From: an uncultured Lachnospiraceae bacterium | GTDB taxonomy: Bacteria > Bacillota > Clostridia > Lachnospirales > Lachnospiraceae | DNA length: 64,000 nucleotides | NCBI GenBank assembly: GCA_910578645.1 | Contig: CAJTQI010000002.1 | Span: 472,844-536,843 of the forward strand | Reading direction: 5' to 3' | Shown here: one piece after another, positions 56,677-64,000 of the stretch | Layout: every line of letters begins with the position of its first letter | How positions within the stretch are numbered: the first letter of the stretch is position 1 | The notes under the pieces: model-generated | What the model saw: the letters and a program-made list of their open reading frames with translations, nothing else | What the model was told of the DNA's origin: nothing | Database searches by the model: none | Made by a program: the position numbers and the translations under genes

Positions 56677-57498
56677 ATGAGAAAATGGACAGTGCAGCAG
56701 GTAATTGACAAAATTTTGGAGGATATGTGCGGCGGGCCGAAAATAAGCCCTACCTGTGATATTCTGATAGCCGGATGTCCTGAACAGGAAGTCGTGGGAG
56801 TGGTCACCACTTTTATGGCTACGTTTGATGTATTGAAGGAAGCGGTTAGACAGGGAAAAAATTTTATTATTACCCATGAACCGACTTGGTTTAACGGTAT
56901 GGACCAAACCGACTGGTGCGAAAATGACAGCATTTATCTTGCCAAGAAAAAATATATAGAAGAACATAATCTGACTGTTTGGCGCCTCCATGACCATATG
57001 CATATGGGCTCTCAGGTGGATTATATTTATGAGGGTCTGATTGAGGAGTTGGGATGGCGGGAATATCTAAGGGAGGATGAGCCGCAGCCATGGATTTATG
57101 AGATTCCTAAGACAACCCTAAGGAGACTAGCGGATGAATTTAAGGAAATATTCCATATGGACACAATACAGATTATCGGTTCTCCGGATATGGAAGTGTC
57201 CAGAGTCGGAATTTTGGTGGGTGGCGGAAGTCTGGGACTTGGTGTCGAGGTGATGCCCATGCAGGTTATGGAGCGTAATCGTCTGGATTTGATGGTAGTT
57301 GGAGATATCACGGAATGGACCATCTGTGCATACATAAACGATGCATACCAGATGGGATTTAATAAGGGAATGATTACGCTTGGGCACGAGCGCAGCGAAG
57401 AGTACGGGATGAAATATATGGAGAGGTGGCTGCAAGAACGTTTTCCGGATTTCCCGGTATCTTTTGTTGATGCGAAGGAACCCTTTGGGTACTTATAG
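56677..57498 (+). CDS. Nif3-like dinuclear metal centre protein
   Basis: A 273-residue member of the NIF3/DUF34 family, hexameric proteins with a two-metal site. The family's metal ligands appear in FIITHEPTWFN (His), WRLHDHMHMG (His cluster) and, near the end, ITLGHERSEEYGMKYME (His and Glu). A related role in GTP cyclohydrolase-like chemistry has been proposed for the family, but no reaction is established. AAGGAGG lies about 8 nt before the ATG. It faces away from the damaged regulator. Confidence 0.88.
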   Translation: MRKWTVQQVIDKILEDMCGGPKISPTCDILIAGCPEQEVVGVVTTFMATFDVLKEAVRQGKNFIITHEPTWFNGMDQTDWCENDSIYLAKKKYIEEHNLTVWRLHDHMHMGSQVDYIYEGLIEELGWREYLREDEPQPWIYEIPKTTLRRLADEFKEIFHMDTIQIIGSPDMEVSRVGILVGGGSLGLGVEVMPMQVMERNRLDLMVVGDITEWTICAYINDAYQMGFNKGMITLGHERSEEYGMKYMERWLQERFPDFPVSFVDAKEPFGYL

Positions 57499-57517
57499 TC
57501 CGGCGTAGTGTGTCCGG

Positions 57518-57707
57518 ATGGAGAGACTGGGCGTTCCTGTTCACTTAAACACTGAGATATGTAAAGAAGAGGTGATTGGTAAAAAATATGATACCGTTAT
57601 CATTGCAACGGGCTCCGCACCCAAGAGGTTTCCTGGACGATGCCAGAATGGTTAGTAACATTATGTACGGCATATGGGATGCGTTTGAAGTTGCGAATCA
57701 TATATAA
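57518..57707 (+). pseudogene. Remnant of an Old Yellow Enzyme-type NADH:flavin oxidoreductase
   Basis: Only two short pieces remain. The first frame reads MERLGVPVHLNTEICKEEVI, then KYDTVIIATGSAPKRFPG, part of the NAD(P)H-binding domain of 2,4-dienoyl-CoA-reductase-like enzymes. After a deletion the other frame reads DDARMVSNIMYGIWDAFEVA and stops at 57705-57707, matching the C-terminal end of this family. Most of the roughly 650-residue enzyme is missing. Confidence 0.75.
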
Positions 57708-57720
57708 ATTTTAAGTTGGG

Positions 57721-57763
57721 TTCAAAAGCCAGTGTTTCCGGGAGGAAAACACTGGTTTTTGAA
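57721..57763. terminator. Bidirectional terminator
   Basis: A long near-perfect hairpin: TTCAAAAGCCAGTGTTT (57721-57737) with AAACACTGGTTTTTGAA (57747-57763). It serves the converging flavoenzyme remnant and the zinc-ribbon gene. Confidence 0.8.
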
Positions 57764-57827
57764 TAATATGATGTTTTGCATGTCCTCAGGTAAAAGTTCA
57801 AGCATAAGACTGTCAGGGCTTTCATGA

Positions 57828-58716
57828 CTATTGAATGCGAATTTCCGAAACAGTGTTTTCCACGCCGTTGACCTGTAATCTGACATGAATTTTTCCATTC
57901 TCAAATTCATTCAAAGGATATTTTAACGGCTCGGAAAGATTTGTGACATCAATGGATTTTGCGATATCTCCTTGTACTAGCCACAAGATGAGGGTTGCCC
58001 CATCCGGGACTGTACCGCAGGAAATATCAGCGTAGAGCAGTTGCGTGTCTGCATCCGTAACCGTCATATTCTGTTCTTTCACAAATCCTTCACTGGCACT
58101 TCTAAAATCCAGATTCCAGACATTATCCAGATAAGTGTTATAATTCATGTTGATGGCACCTAAGTTCCATATTCTGTCATTAGAAGTAACATTTGTATTG
58201 ATACCGTTTCCGGTGACTGCATGGGAGATAAAACCTGTCAAGCAAACAAGCATGAGAACCATACTCACAATACCGGCAACCATAAAATTTAAATGATGGG
58301 TTCCTTGTTTTACCATAATATGATTATCCTCCTTTTCGATAGGTGTTCCACATTCTTCGCAATAGTTTGCTTCGGCTGAAATTCGGTGTCCGCAAGCCGC
58401 ACATATTGTTTTGATTTCTGAACGGTGTAGAAAGTAAATCAGTAATCCGATAAAGGGTGTGGATACAAAAGCAACAATCGCCCATAGTACAGGGTCATCA
58501 CCCCTGCTTTTGCAATCCTGATATACCCAGGCTGCAAAAAAACAGAAGTACACAGTGCAAATAGGCTAAAGCAAAGAAGCAGTACGGGAAGCAGCGCGGA
58601 AAGACCGCTGAAGCCGTCGCTTTTCAGAAAATATATTCCAAATCGTAAAAAAATAACAGTAAGATAACTGAAATACCAATATAAAACGGAAGCCTGTTCT
58701 TTTTTGCATGATTCAT
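57828..58716 (-). pseudogene. Membrane zinc-ribbon protein, frameshifted at two T7 runs
   Basis: The likely native start is ATG 58716 (AGAGGTG upstream), giving MNHAKKNRLPFYIGISVILL. The frame breaks at T7 near 58647 and again at T7 near 58536 (A7 on the + strand in both cases). Adding one T to each run gives one continuous reading: a hydrophobic region, then FFAAWVYQDCKSRGDDPVLW, a second membrane helix, a zinc ribbon (CAACGHRISAEANYCEECGT), another helix and an extracellular domain of about 130 residues. Both runs are short by exactly one base, so slippage or a sequencing undercall is as likely as true decay. It is the third gene of the sigma-factor operon (ATGA overlap). Confidence 0.75.
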
Positions 58717-59099
58717 GTCGGTACACCTCTTTTCTCAATGTAGATTGTGATTTCCTTTTTTATGTTTGCTCGTTTTACGCCTACTATGGTAAGCAATATA
58801 CCGGCCGCATCAATATAAAAGCAGATACCAGCGATAAGGTAAGATAAATAAGCATTTTCAATCACTATTAAGGCAAAAAGAGCCAACAAAGAAAAAGTTA
58901 TCAAATTGAAAACCATCGGCAAATACCAAAATGATAATTTATATGTATCAGGTTGCTTTTGCAGGACGGCTTCTTGTTGATAGAGAGCCGCTTTGAGTTT
59001 ATGATTCAGTTTCGGGGTTGGAACATCGGTCATTTTCATAGAAGCCCGGAGAACTTCTTCTATTTCTTGCATTTCTATGTAAGAACGATTATCTTTCAT
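58713..59099 (-). CDS. Two-helix membrane protein, possible anti-sigma factor
   Basis: A 128-residue product. A cytoplasmic N-terminal region of about 55 residues (EEVLRASMKMTDVPTPKLNH) is followed by two transmembrane helices (LPMVFNLITFSLLALFALIV and YLIAGICFYIDAAGILLTIV). Such genes lie next to ECF sigma genes in Lachnospiraceae and may hold the sigma factor at the membrane. That role is suggested by position only. I chose ATG 59099 because GGAGG is 9 nt upstream; the ATG at 59108 touches the ribosome site. It overlaps the sigma gene and ends with an ATGA overlap onto the zinc-ribbon gene. Confidence 0.7.
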   Translation of the reverse strand: MKDNRSYIEMQEIEEVLRASMKMTDVPTPKLNHKLKAALYQQEAVLQKQPDTYKLSFWYLPMVFNLITFSLLALFALIVIENAYLSYLIAGICFYIDAAGILLTIVGVKRANIKKEITIYIEKRGVPT

Positions 59100-59587
59100 A
59101 ACCAGCATCCTCCAATCTTTTTTTAATTAAGTTTCTTCCTTTGAACAATCGACTTTTTACGGTGCTAGGCGGCTTTTTTATAATGGCCGCTATCTGTTCT
59201 ATGGGGCAATCAGAAAGGTAAAATAGTATCAACGGTACTTGAAATTTTTCCGGGAGAGTTTGAATGATTTGACGGACTTGTGTAATTAATTCTTTCTTCA
59301 GAATGCAGTACCGTTTCCGCCTTATCATCGAAATTGTTACAGGGAGCAATTGTGTTCCGGCGTGCTTGCTTTCTTTTGTCACTTTTCCAAAGATTGTGAA
59401 CTAAAGAGAAAAACAACGCTTTCGGGTTTTTCTCCCAGTCAAGCGTCCATTCTGTCTCTAACGCTTTTAGGAAAGTCTGCTGATATAAATCCTCGGCATC
59501 CGTCTTGTCCAAACAGAGTTTTAGGTAAAATCTGTATATATCTGTACCGAAATCATCAATACATTTTTCTGCTTCCGTTGCATTCAC
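59089..59587 (-). pseudogene. ECF sigma factor, frameshifted
   Basis: The 5' frame (GTG 59587, after AGGAGG) encodes sigma region 2: CIDDFGTDIYRFYLKLCLDK, TDAEDLYQQTFLKALE. The 3' frame encodes region 4: IIQTLPEKFQVPLILFYLSD, CPIEQIAAIIKKPPSTVKSR. Between them, at GAAGAAAGAATTAATT (about 59292-59310), removing one A from AAA would give GAAGAAGAATTAATT and a continuous protein (HSEEELITQ). With this indel the sigma factor would lose region 4 and be inactive. It heads a three-gene operon in which the third gene is also frameshifted. Confidence 0.82.
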
Positions 59588-60157
59588 TGGTTCACCTCCT
59601 CGGCCTGTCCACCCAAATCTCTATGGCAAGCAAAAGTTGCCATGGACAATGTTTTTTCAAATATTTTCCGGAACATTTGGAAACTCTTAGACAGCCTTCT
59701 TTGCTGTCGTAGGGTTTCTTAATGTTCGTCTTACACGATATTCGTCATGACTTTGGATAAGGTTCATTTTTTATATAAAATATTCTAAAATTTAGTCCGT
59801 TTTGCTTTCAAATTCATATAGAGCATGAATTTGAAGGTAAAAATCTCGCTTAGAAATATTTAGTATTTCTCAAATCATGTCATTGAAAAATATTATAGGA
59901 ACATTATAACTTCCATTGAAAACCGTTTTGATGGAAGTTTCTTGTGTTATAAGGGCAAAGTATGGGATTATAAAGTAGCAGTTACAAGAGATGCCAAAGA
60001 GTACTAAGAGCGTTTTATTAAATTTCTTATTATTGAGAAAGAGAGTATGCAGATGTATTTACGGCGGTTTTCGACGCTTCGTAAAAGGGGTAACTATTTA
60101 TGCTTTCATTCTACAAATTTTTTAGGTTAGGAAATTTATCGGTTGCAGTTTGATAGC
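59588..60157. other. Intergenic stretch with gene debris
   Basis: About 570 bases with no intact gene. Around 59925-60010 a short frame on the + strand reads DGSFLCYKGKVWDYKVAVTR and stops, which looks like a remnant, but I cannot name the family. AT-rich elsewhere; no clear RNA fold. Confidence 0.5.
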
Positions 60158-60751
60158 CTAGTTTCTCCATTCCACTATGTCATCAAGATTCTTGCGTGGT
60201 CTTGCATTAGGAGATTCATTTGGATAGCCAAACGCACTAGCCGCGATAAGCTGTCCGTCGCTGTTTAACCATTTACATAGCTCTGAATATGCAAAATAGA
60301 TGTCACATATCCAAAGACTGCCTATTCCTTTTTCAGTAGCGGCAAGAAGCATATTTTGTATAGAAGCACTTATAGATTGAATATTACAGATTTCATAAAT
60401 ATGTTCTTCCGGTGTCAATTCTGACAAAATATCTTTTCCCAAAGAATTAACAACGAAAATTATAGTAGGCGCTTCTTCCATTATCTTTATGGTATATTTT
60501 GCCGCAGCTATATGTTGTTTACTTTGTGGAAGTAATGCATTTTCGTTTTCTTCCCGATTAATTCCCTGGTGGAAAACTTTTAGCATTTCTTCTTTTGCAT
60601 TTCCTTGTATCACAATGTATTTCCATGGCTGTCTATTTTTTGAAGAAGGAGCTTTTACTCCGCTTTGAATAATCTTCATAATATCTTTTTGGGATATAGG
60701 TTTATCTAAAAATTTTCTTATACTTCGTCTGTCATAAATTTCAGGAATCAT
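60158..60751 (-). CDS. Nitroreductase family protein
   Basis: A 197-residue FMN-dependent NAD(P)H oxidoreductase-like protein, which commonly reduces nitro or enone groups. The family text is present: YDRRSIRKFLDKPISQKDIM (FMN phosphate site), APSSKNRQPWKYIVI, NMLLAATEKGIGSLWI and the C-terminal GYPNESPNARPRKNLDDIVEW. Length is normal. The natural substrate is not predictable. It stands alone, transcribed leftward. Confidence 0.9.
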   Translation of the reverse strand: MIPEIYDRRSIRKFLDKPISQKDIMKIIQSGVKAPSSKNRQPWKYIVIQGNAKEEMLKVFHQGINREENENALLPQSKQHIAAAKYTIKIMEEAPTIIFVVNSLGKDILSELTPEEHIYEICNIQSISASIQNMLLAATEKGIGSLWICDIYFAYSELCKWLNSDGQLIAASAFGYPNESPNARPRKNLDDIVEWRN

Positions 60752-61059
60752 TTGTACTATGTCCTTTCAAATTCCTCTTTGATAATTTTTAAGGGAAATA
60801 TGCAGATGTGGATGGATTGATTCACCACTAATAGTATAATACCATATTTCTAAAATAGCCAATATTTTCTAAAGATTTTGCGTTTGTGCAACCAAGTAGA
60901 TAATGAAATTGAATATTTCGGCCTGCAAGCGAATACAAAATCTCCAATTTTTGATATAATTTAATAAAAGGAAGCACCTATACAGGAATTGAGGTAATAA
61001 ACGCAAAATCTCGCAAATATTAATTTGGTTGAGAAAAATGATAGGGGAATCTGGATAAT
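60752..61059. other. Divergent intergenic region
   Basis: About 300 AT-rich bases between the divergent nitroreductase and P-loop genes. A TATAAT-like box lies near 60954 (TTGATATAAT), but no convincing -35 partner. No hairpin terminators or repeats are seen. Confidence 0.4.
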
Positions 61060-61593
61060 ATGAAAAAGCTTATTTTAATTATAGGACCTAATGGAGTCGG
61101 GAAGACTACAACAGCGGAAATACTGTTACAAAAATTATCAAAATGTGCTTATGTAGATGCTGATTGGTGTCGTGCAATTAACCCGTTTCCTTTTACAGAT
61201 GCTACAAAATACGCTGTGTCCCAAAATATTTATTCATTAATCAAGAATTATCTTCTGTGTGAAGATATAGAATATATTATTTTTCCATATGGTTTCCATG
61301 GAGAACGAAAACAAATATTTGAACAAGTAATTGGCAGCTTGAGAGAAGACGGTATACCGTTTGAGATATGTCCTATTATCCTTAAATGTAGTAAGGAGGA
61401 GAATATAAGAAGGACGATAAATGATGGAAGAGATATGGAGCGAATTGAACGTGGTATAAAGGATACTTTTTACTTGTATGATGAATATGCATATCCTAAC
61501 ATTGATTCAACATATTTACAACCTGAACAAACAGCAGAAAAAATAATAGAAATGTTTTTTTATAAATATGCCCTCGGTTTGGAGCTTCTCTAA
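61060..61593 (+). CDS. P-loop ATP-binding protein (AAA/zeta-toxin or nucleotide-kinase-like)
   Basis: A 177-residue protein with a Walker A motif at the N-terminus (LIIGPNGVGKTTTAEILLQK), a DxD-like loop (AYVDADWCRAINPFPF) and a small-kinase lid-like region (NDGRDMERIERGIKD). The layout is that of shikimate-kinase-like or zeta-type P-loop phosphotransferases. No antitoxin is adjacent, so a toxin role is not supported. Its base composition is AT-rich compared with the left half of the window, and the ribosome site is weak (GGGGAATCTGGATAAT). Confidence 0.7.
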   Translation: MKKLILIIGPNGVGKTTTAEILLQKLSKCAYVDADWCRAINPFPFTDATKYAVSQNIYSLIKNYLLCEDIEYIIFPYGFHGERKQIFEQVIGSLREDGIPFEICPIILKCSKEENIRRTINDGRDMERIERGIKDTFYLYDEYAYPNIDSTYLQPEQTAEKIIEMFFYKYALGLELL

Positions 61594-61598
61594 ATACC

Positions 61599-62444
61599 TT
61601 ATTTTTCTATTTTCTTTTCTTCCTTATAATCCAACAGATTTTCGATATGTTGTTTTTCAAAGAACATTTCCTTATTTGTCAGCACAATAATTGCTGCCGC
61701 AAAAAATATTGTGATTGTCTCCACGCATTTTGTCTGTGGCGTCATGGTGATTTTCTCCTGCATCGTGTTCACAAATAAATGGAATATGATGCAGGCAAGC
61801 ATACTGCGGTTATTTTTACATACACCCATGTGGTCAGAAACCCTAATGGAATGACGCCGATTAAAAAGTTTAGCACATATAAAACACCAAGTTCTTTTAG
61901 CCCATAGTGATATGTACCCTCAATCCAGAATAAGGGCAAGTGCCACAACGCTCATACAAAACCCAAAATAACTGATTCCGTAAACCATGAGAAATAAGAT
62001 GCTACGGAATCCTCGCCAGCCAACCTCTTCAATAACTGCCGCAAGTAAAATTGTCAGCAGCGCAGAAGTTCTCCCGACGGAAAATGAAAAATCTTCCGTA
62101 AAGGAAAGCTGCCCTAAGGATTGTCCTGCCAATACGGAAAGCAAGATGGAAAGAACAGCAATCACCATAAACCCGAAAACTGCCGCTATAATACTAAGTG
62201 GTTTAATACGGTAAAAACCTATTAGTTTTCTCCTTAAATCTGCTTTTAACGCCTTATTCCCGGAAGACAATATAGTAATGACGGCTGTGATAGCAGGAGC
62301 TGTCAAGCCGAACAGCATCAGAAGAGCGGATATACCGTTATCATTTGGTGATTTACTGATAACTACCGCAAAAATCCAAAATATCCATGTAACGGCAAAA
62401 CAAGTGATATAAAAACGTAATGGTCTGTATCTGTACTATTCCAT
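61599..62444 (-). pseudogene. CPBP family intramembrane metalloprotease, disrupted
   Basis: The remains of a CAAX-protease/bacteriocin-processing (CPBP) gene. Reading from ATG 62444, codon 3 is a TAG. After it come PLRFYITCFAVTWIFWIFAV, LLMLFGLTAPAITAVITILS and the catalytic EEVGWRGF. A frameshift near 61945 follows; the next frame gives ALWHLPLFWIEGTYHYGLKE (second metal motif) to TTWVYVK. A last shift, in an A5 run near 61813, leads to NNRSMLACIIFHLFVN and the end. With three lesions no active protease is expected. Confidence 0.82.
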
Positions 62445-62561
62445 AATGTCTCTCCCTAAATTTACATATGACAAATTCCTCCCAAAATAATCCCATAATT
62501 AGTAGACTGATTGTCTGTCGGTTGCGAGTTAAAAATTAAAGGACTTCAATGTCCCTTAAAT

Positions 62562-63212
62562 TTATGATTCATCGCTATCTTGAAAAAAAGGCATGATGGC
62601 TGATTTCATACTGTTTTGCTCCATATTTAAGAGCCGTTCCAGATTATAAATAAATGCAGCTATCTTTTTTTGCTTTTCCTCTACACTATATTCCATAAGG
62701 TCATCAAATGCTGTGTTTGCATATAGGAATGCCATTTCTGCAACTTCTTCGGGATAATCTGTTTTGCATATACCCTGCTCAATACTTTCCTGTATTAAGT
62801 CAGTGATAAGGGGATTGATTTTAGATAGAATAGACTTTTGCATTTTTTTGTGCATAAGGGCGTTTTGTGGTTTATGGGCCTGTTTCAGAAGTCCATGGCT
62901 GAAGTTTTTGTCATCTACCCTGAGGGTAAGAATCATCTTTGTAAGCCACTGCAATATAGACGTATCTTTTTCAGATATAATTTTTTCCGCTTTTTCTGCC
63001 AATCTATTTACCATACGTTCAATCATAGCATCCAGAATTTCTTCCTTTGACTTGAAATGATAGTATGGCGTGCCTTTGGCAATGCCAATTTCATTCAAAA
63101 TGTCAGTCGTACTTGTGCCATCAAAGCCTTTTGTTCCAAATAAGTGTTCTGCTGTATCCAATATCTCATTTTTCCGTTCTTCTGCTTCTTTTACCACTCG
63201 AAGAAGTGGCAA
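62562..63212 (-). CDS. TetR/AcrR family transcriptional regulator
   Basis: A 216-residue repressor-type protein. The N-terminal helix-turn-helix reads ILDTAEHLFGTKGFDGTSTT, DILNEIGIAKGTPYYHFKSK, a good TetR match. The C-terminal ligand domain is all helical and unassigned. It lies upstream of the CPBP pseudogene (same strand) and 8 bp after the Nudix gene stop. It may have controlled the protease gene. The effector is unknown. Confidence 0.9.
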   Translation of the reverse strand: MPLLRVVKEAEERKNEILDTAEHLFGTKGFDGTSTTDILNEIGIAKGTPYYHFKSKEEILDAMIERMVNRLAEKAEKIISEKDTSILQWLTKMILTLRVDDKNFSHGLLKQAHKPQNALMHKKMQKSILSKINPLITDLIQESIEQGICKTDYPEEVAEMAFLYANTAFDDLMEYSVEEKQKKIAAFIYNLERLLNMEQNSMKSAIMPFFQDSDES

Positions 63213-63220
63213 TAAGCCAT

Positions 63221-63778
63221 TTACGGTATTCGTAACTTACCTCTACATTCAAAATATCCCTCCTGTATCAGTAATTCCAATACAAGAGCCTCTCGTTCCA
63301 ACATTACCTGAGTGAAATCATCCAGTATAGTTTCCCTGTTTACATCTATCGCAAGTTGCGGCTTCAGGAATTTAAGCGTAAAGCCTTCTTCCGCTTCATA
63401 CTTATCCAAATTTTGTTGTTTTATATTCTCTTTCACGCAACACAAGAAATAAAAATTATCCTGTATAAAGATATCCTCTTTTGTACCTTTCTGAATGCGA
63501 TGAACCTGCCCATATTCCTGAATAGAATCTCTAATAACGCATAAACCTGTTTCCTCTAATACTTCTCTTATCAGAGCATCTTCCATATATTCACCGGTTT
63601 CTATGCCTCCGCCCGGAAATTTATAGTAATTATATTTCTTACTATATACCATTGCTATTTTTCCATCTTTAATGATGATAGCCCTTGCAGAAGGTCTGCT
63701 AAAAACGCTTCCGTTAGGAACATAATCTTTTTTGTCCATTTCAAATAAAATACGCATTTTGTAATTCTCCATTTTCAT
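63221..63778 (-). CDS. Nudix hydrolase
   Basis: A 185-residue Nudix protein that would cleave a nucleoside-diphosphate-linked substrate. The Nudix box is complete (GGGIETGEYMEDALIREVLE followed by ETG), with the catalytic REVLEE helix. The N-terminal RPSARAIIIKDGKIAMVYSK and C-terminal flank fit the family. Substrate (ADP-ribose, oxidised nucleotide or other) cannot be told. It is followed by the TetR gene with 8 bp between them, so the two may share a transcript. Confidence 0.88.
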   Translation of the reverse strand: MKMENYKMRILFEMDKKDYVPNGSVFSRPSARAIIIKDGKIAMVYSKKYNYYKFPGGGIETGEYMEDALIREVLEETGLCVIRDSIQEYGQVHRIQKGTKEDIFIQDNFYFLCCVKENIKQQNLDKYEAEEGFTLKFLKPQLAIDVNRETILDDFTQVMLEREALVLELLIQEGYFECRGKLRIP

Positions 63779-64000
63779 AAGCTGATTCTTCTTAGTTGCA
63801 TCTTTCTGTAAAAGAAAACATGATTTATTTCATATTTACAAAATAATCATATATACTATTTAATTCAAAAGGGCAAAATAAAGGAAAAAGATAGATATTT
63901 TAAGGCTACATACCCTCAGAGAAAAAGGGACACATGCCCTGCGCCATGATATTTGAGCGTTTTTCAGCGTTGTCCTCAATCGGCGTACGTCCAGTACGCC
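63779..64000. other. Right window edge, no gene; partial palindrome
   Basis: AT-rich leader of the Nudix gene to about 63900, then more GC-rich sequence. The last 19 bases form a perfect hairpin, GGCGTAC-gtcca-GTACGCC (63982-64000), cut by the window edge. This may be the end of a further repeat or mobile element outside the window. Confidence 0.4.

Noticed and set aside
57722..57910. A minus-strand 62-codon frame at the end of the zinc-ribbon gene
   Set aside because: It overlaps the real C-terminal coding sequence in another frame and includes the terminator hairpin.
61060..61593. Zeta-toxin type toxin-antitoxin module
   Set aside because: No small antitoxin gene precedes or follows the P-loop gene; the next gene is a converging CPBP pseudogene.

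Overview
The window looks like a chromosomal segment of a motile, plant-polysaccharide-using anaerobe of the Lachnospiraceae (Clostridium cluster XIVa). The evidence is Firmicute gene content (T-box-controlled thrS, L20-leader infC-rpmI-rplT, AgrC-like GHKL kinase, AGCS alanine symporters), strong AGGAGG ribosome sites, many Lachnospiraceae-type small proteins, a flagellin gene with chemoreceptors, and hemicellulose genes (GH3, GH43, GH51, ribulokinase, mannonate dehydratase, acetyl-esterase-like hydrolase, an AraC/GH39 regulator). The genus cannot be fixed from sequence alone.

Layout. 1-3.8 kb: end of a D-Ala-D-Ala carboxypeptidase, uxuA, a Fic toxin with a hybrid RelB/VbhA-like antitoxin, and a SEC-C protein. 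3.8-11.4 kb: translation genes behind RNA switches (T-box/thrS; L20 leader/infC-rpmI-rplT), separated by a membrane glycosyltransferase, a DUF1540 protein and a lipoprotein. 12-26.7 kb: araM-araB, a dipeptidase, a thioesterase, an unusual tRNA-Pro(AGG), an Hsp70/J-protein pair, rlmD, an MFS transporter and a GH3 enzyme. 26.8-44.3 kb: transporters, SodC-like protein, orphan histidine kinase, MATE pump, chemoreceptor, nucleoid-associated protein, GH43-GH51 arabinofuranosidase pair, metallophosphoesterase and DUF4474 protein. 44.6-48.7 kb: a flagellin carrying an internal zinc-protease domain (flagellinolysin type), a zinc-ribbon protein and a chemoreceptor. 49-62.5 kb: a stretch rich in broken genes (GPH transporter, AraC regulator, flavoenzyme remnant, ECF sigma operon, CPBP protease) mixed with intact hydrolase, Nif3-like, nitroreductase and P-loop genes. 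62.5-63.8 kb: TetR regulator and Nudix hydrolase.

Two linked repeats recur. One is a ~307-bp non-coding palindromic element with 22-bp terminal inverted repeats (MITE-like; near-full copies at 4136, 11435 and 15251, a 76-bp derivative at 39072, a decayed remnant at 28391). The other is a ~73-bp module ending in a terminator-like hairpin. The module follows every large MITE copy, occurs in a variant triplicated form before infC, and is inserted in frame inside a metallophosphoesterase gene. Repeats lie between the RNA switch and the coding region of both thrS and infC.

The most notable systems are the Fic module with a fused antitoxin, the flagellinolysin gene with a ten-G tract as its ribosome-binding region, and the repeat family with its regulatory and coding insertions.
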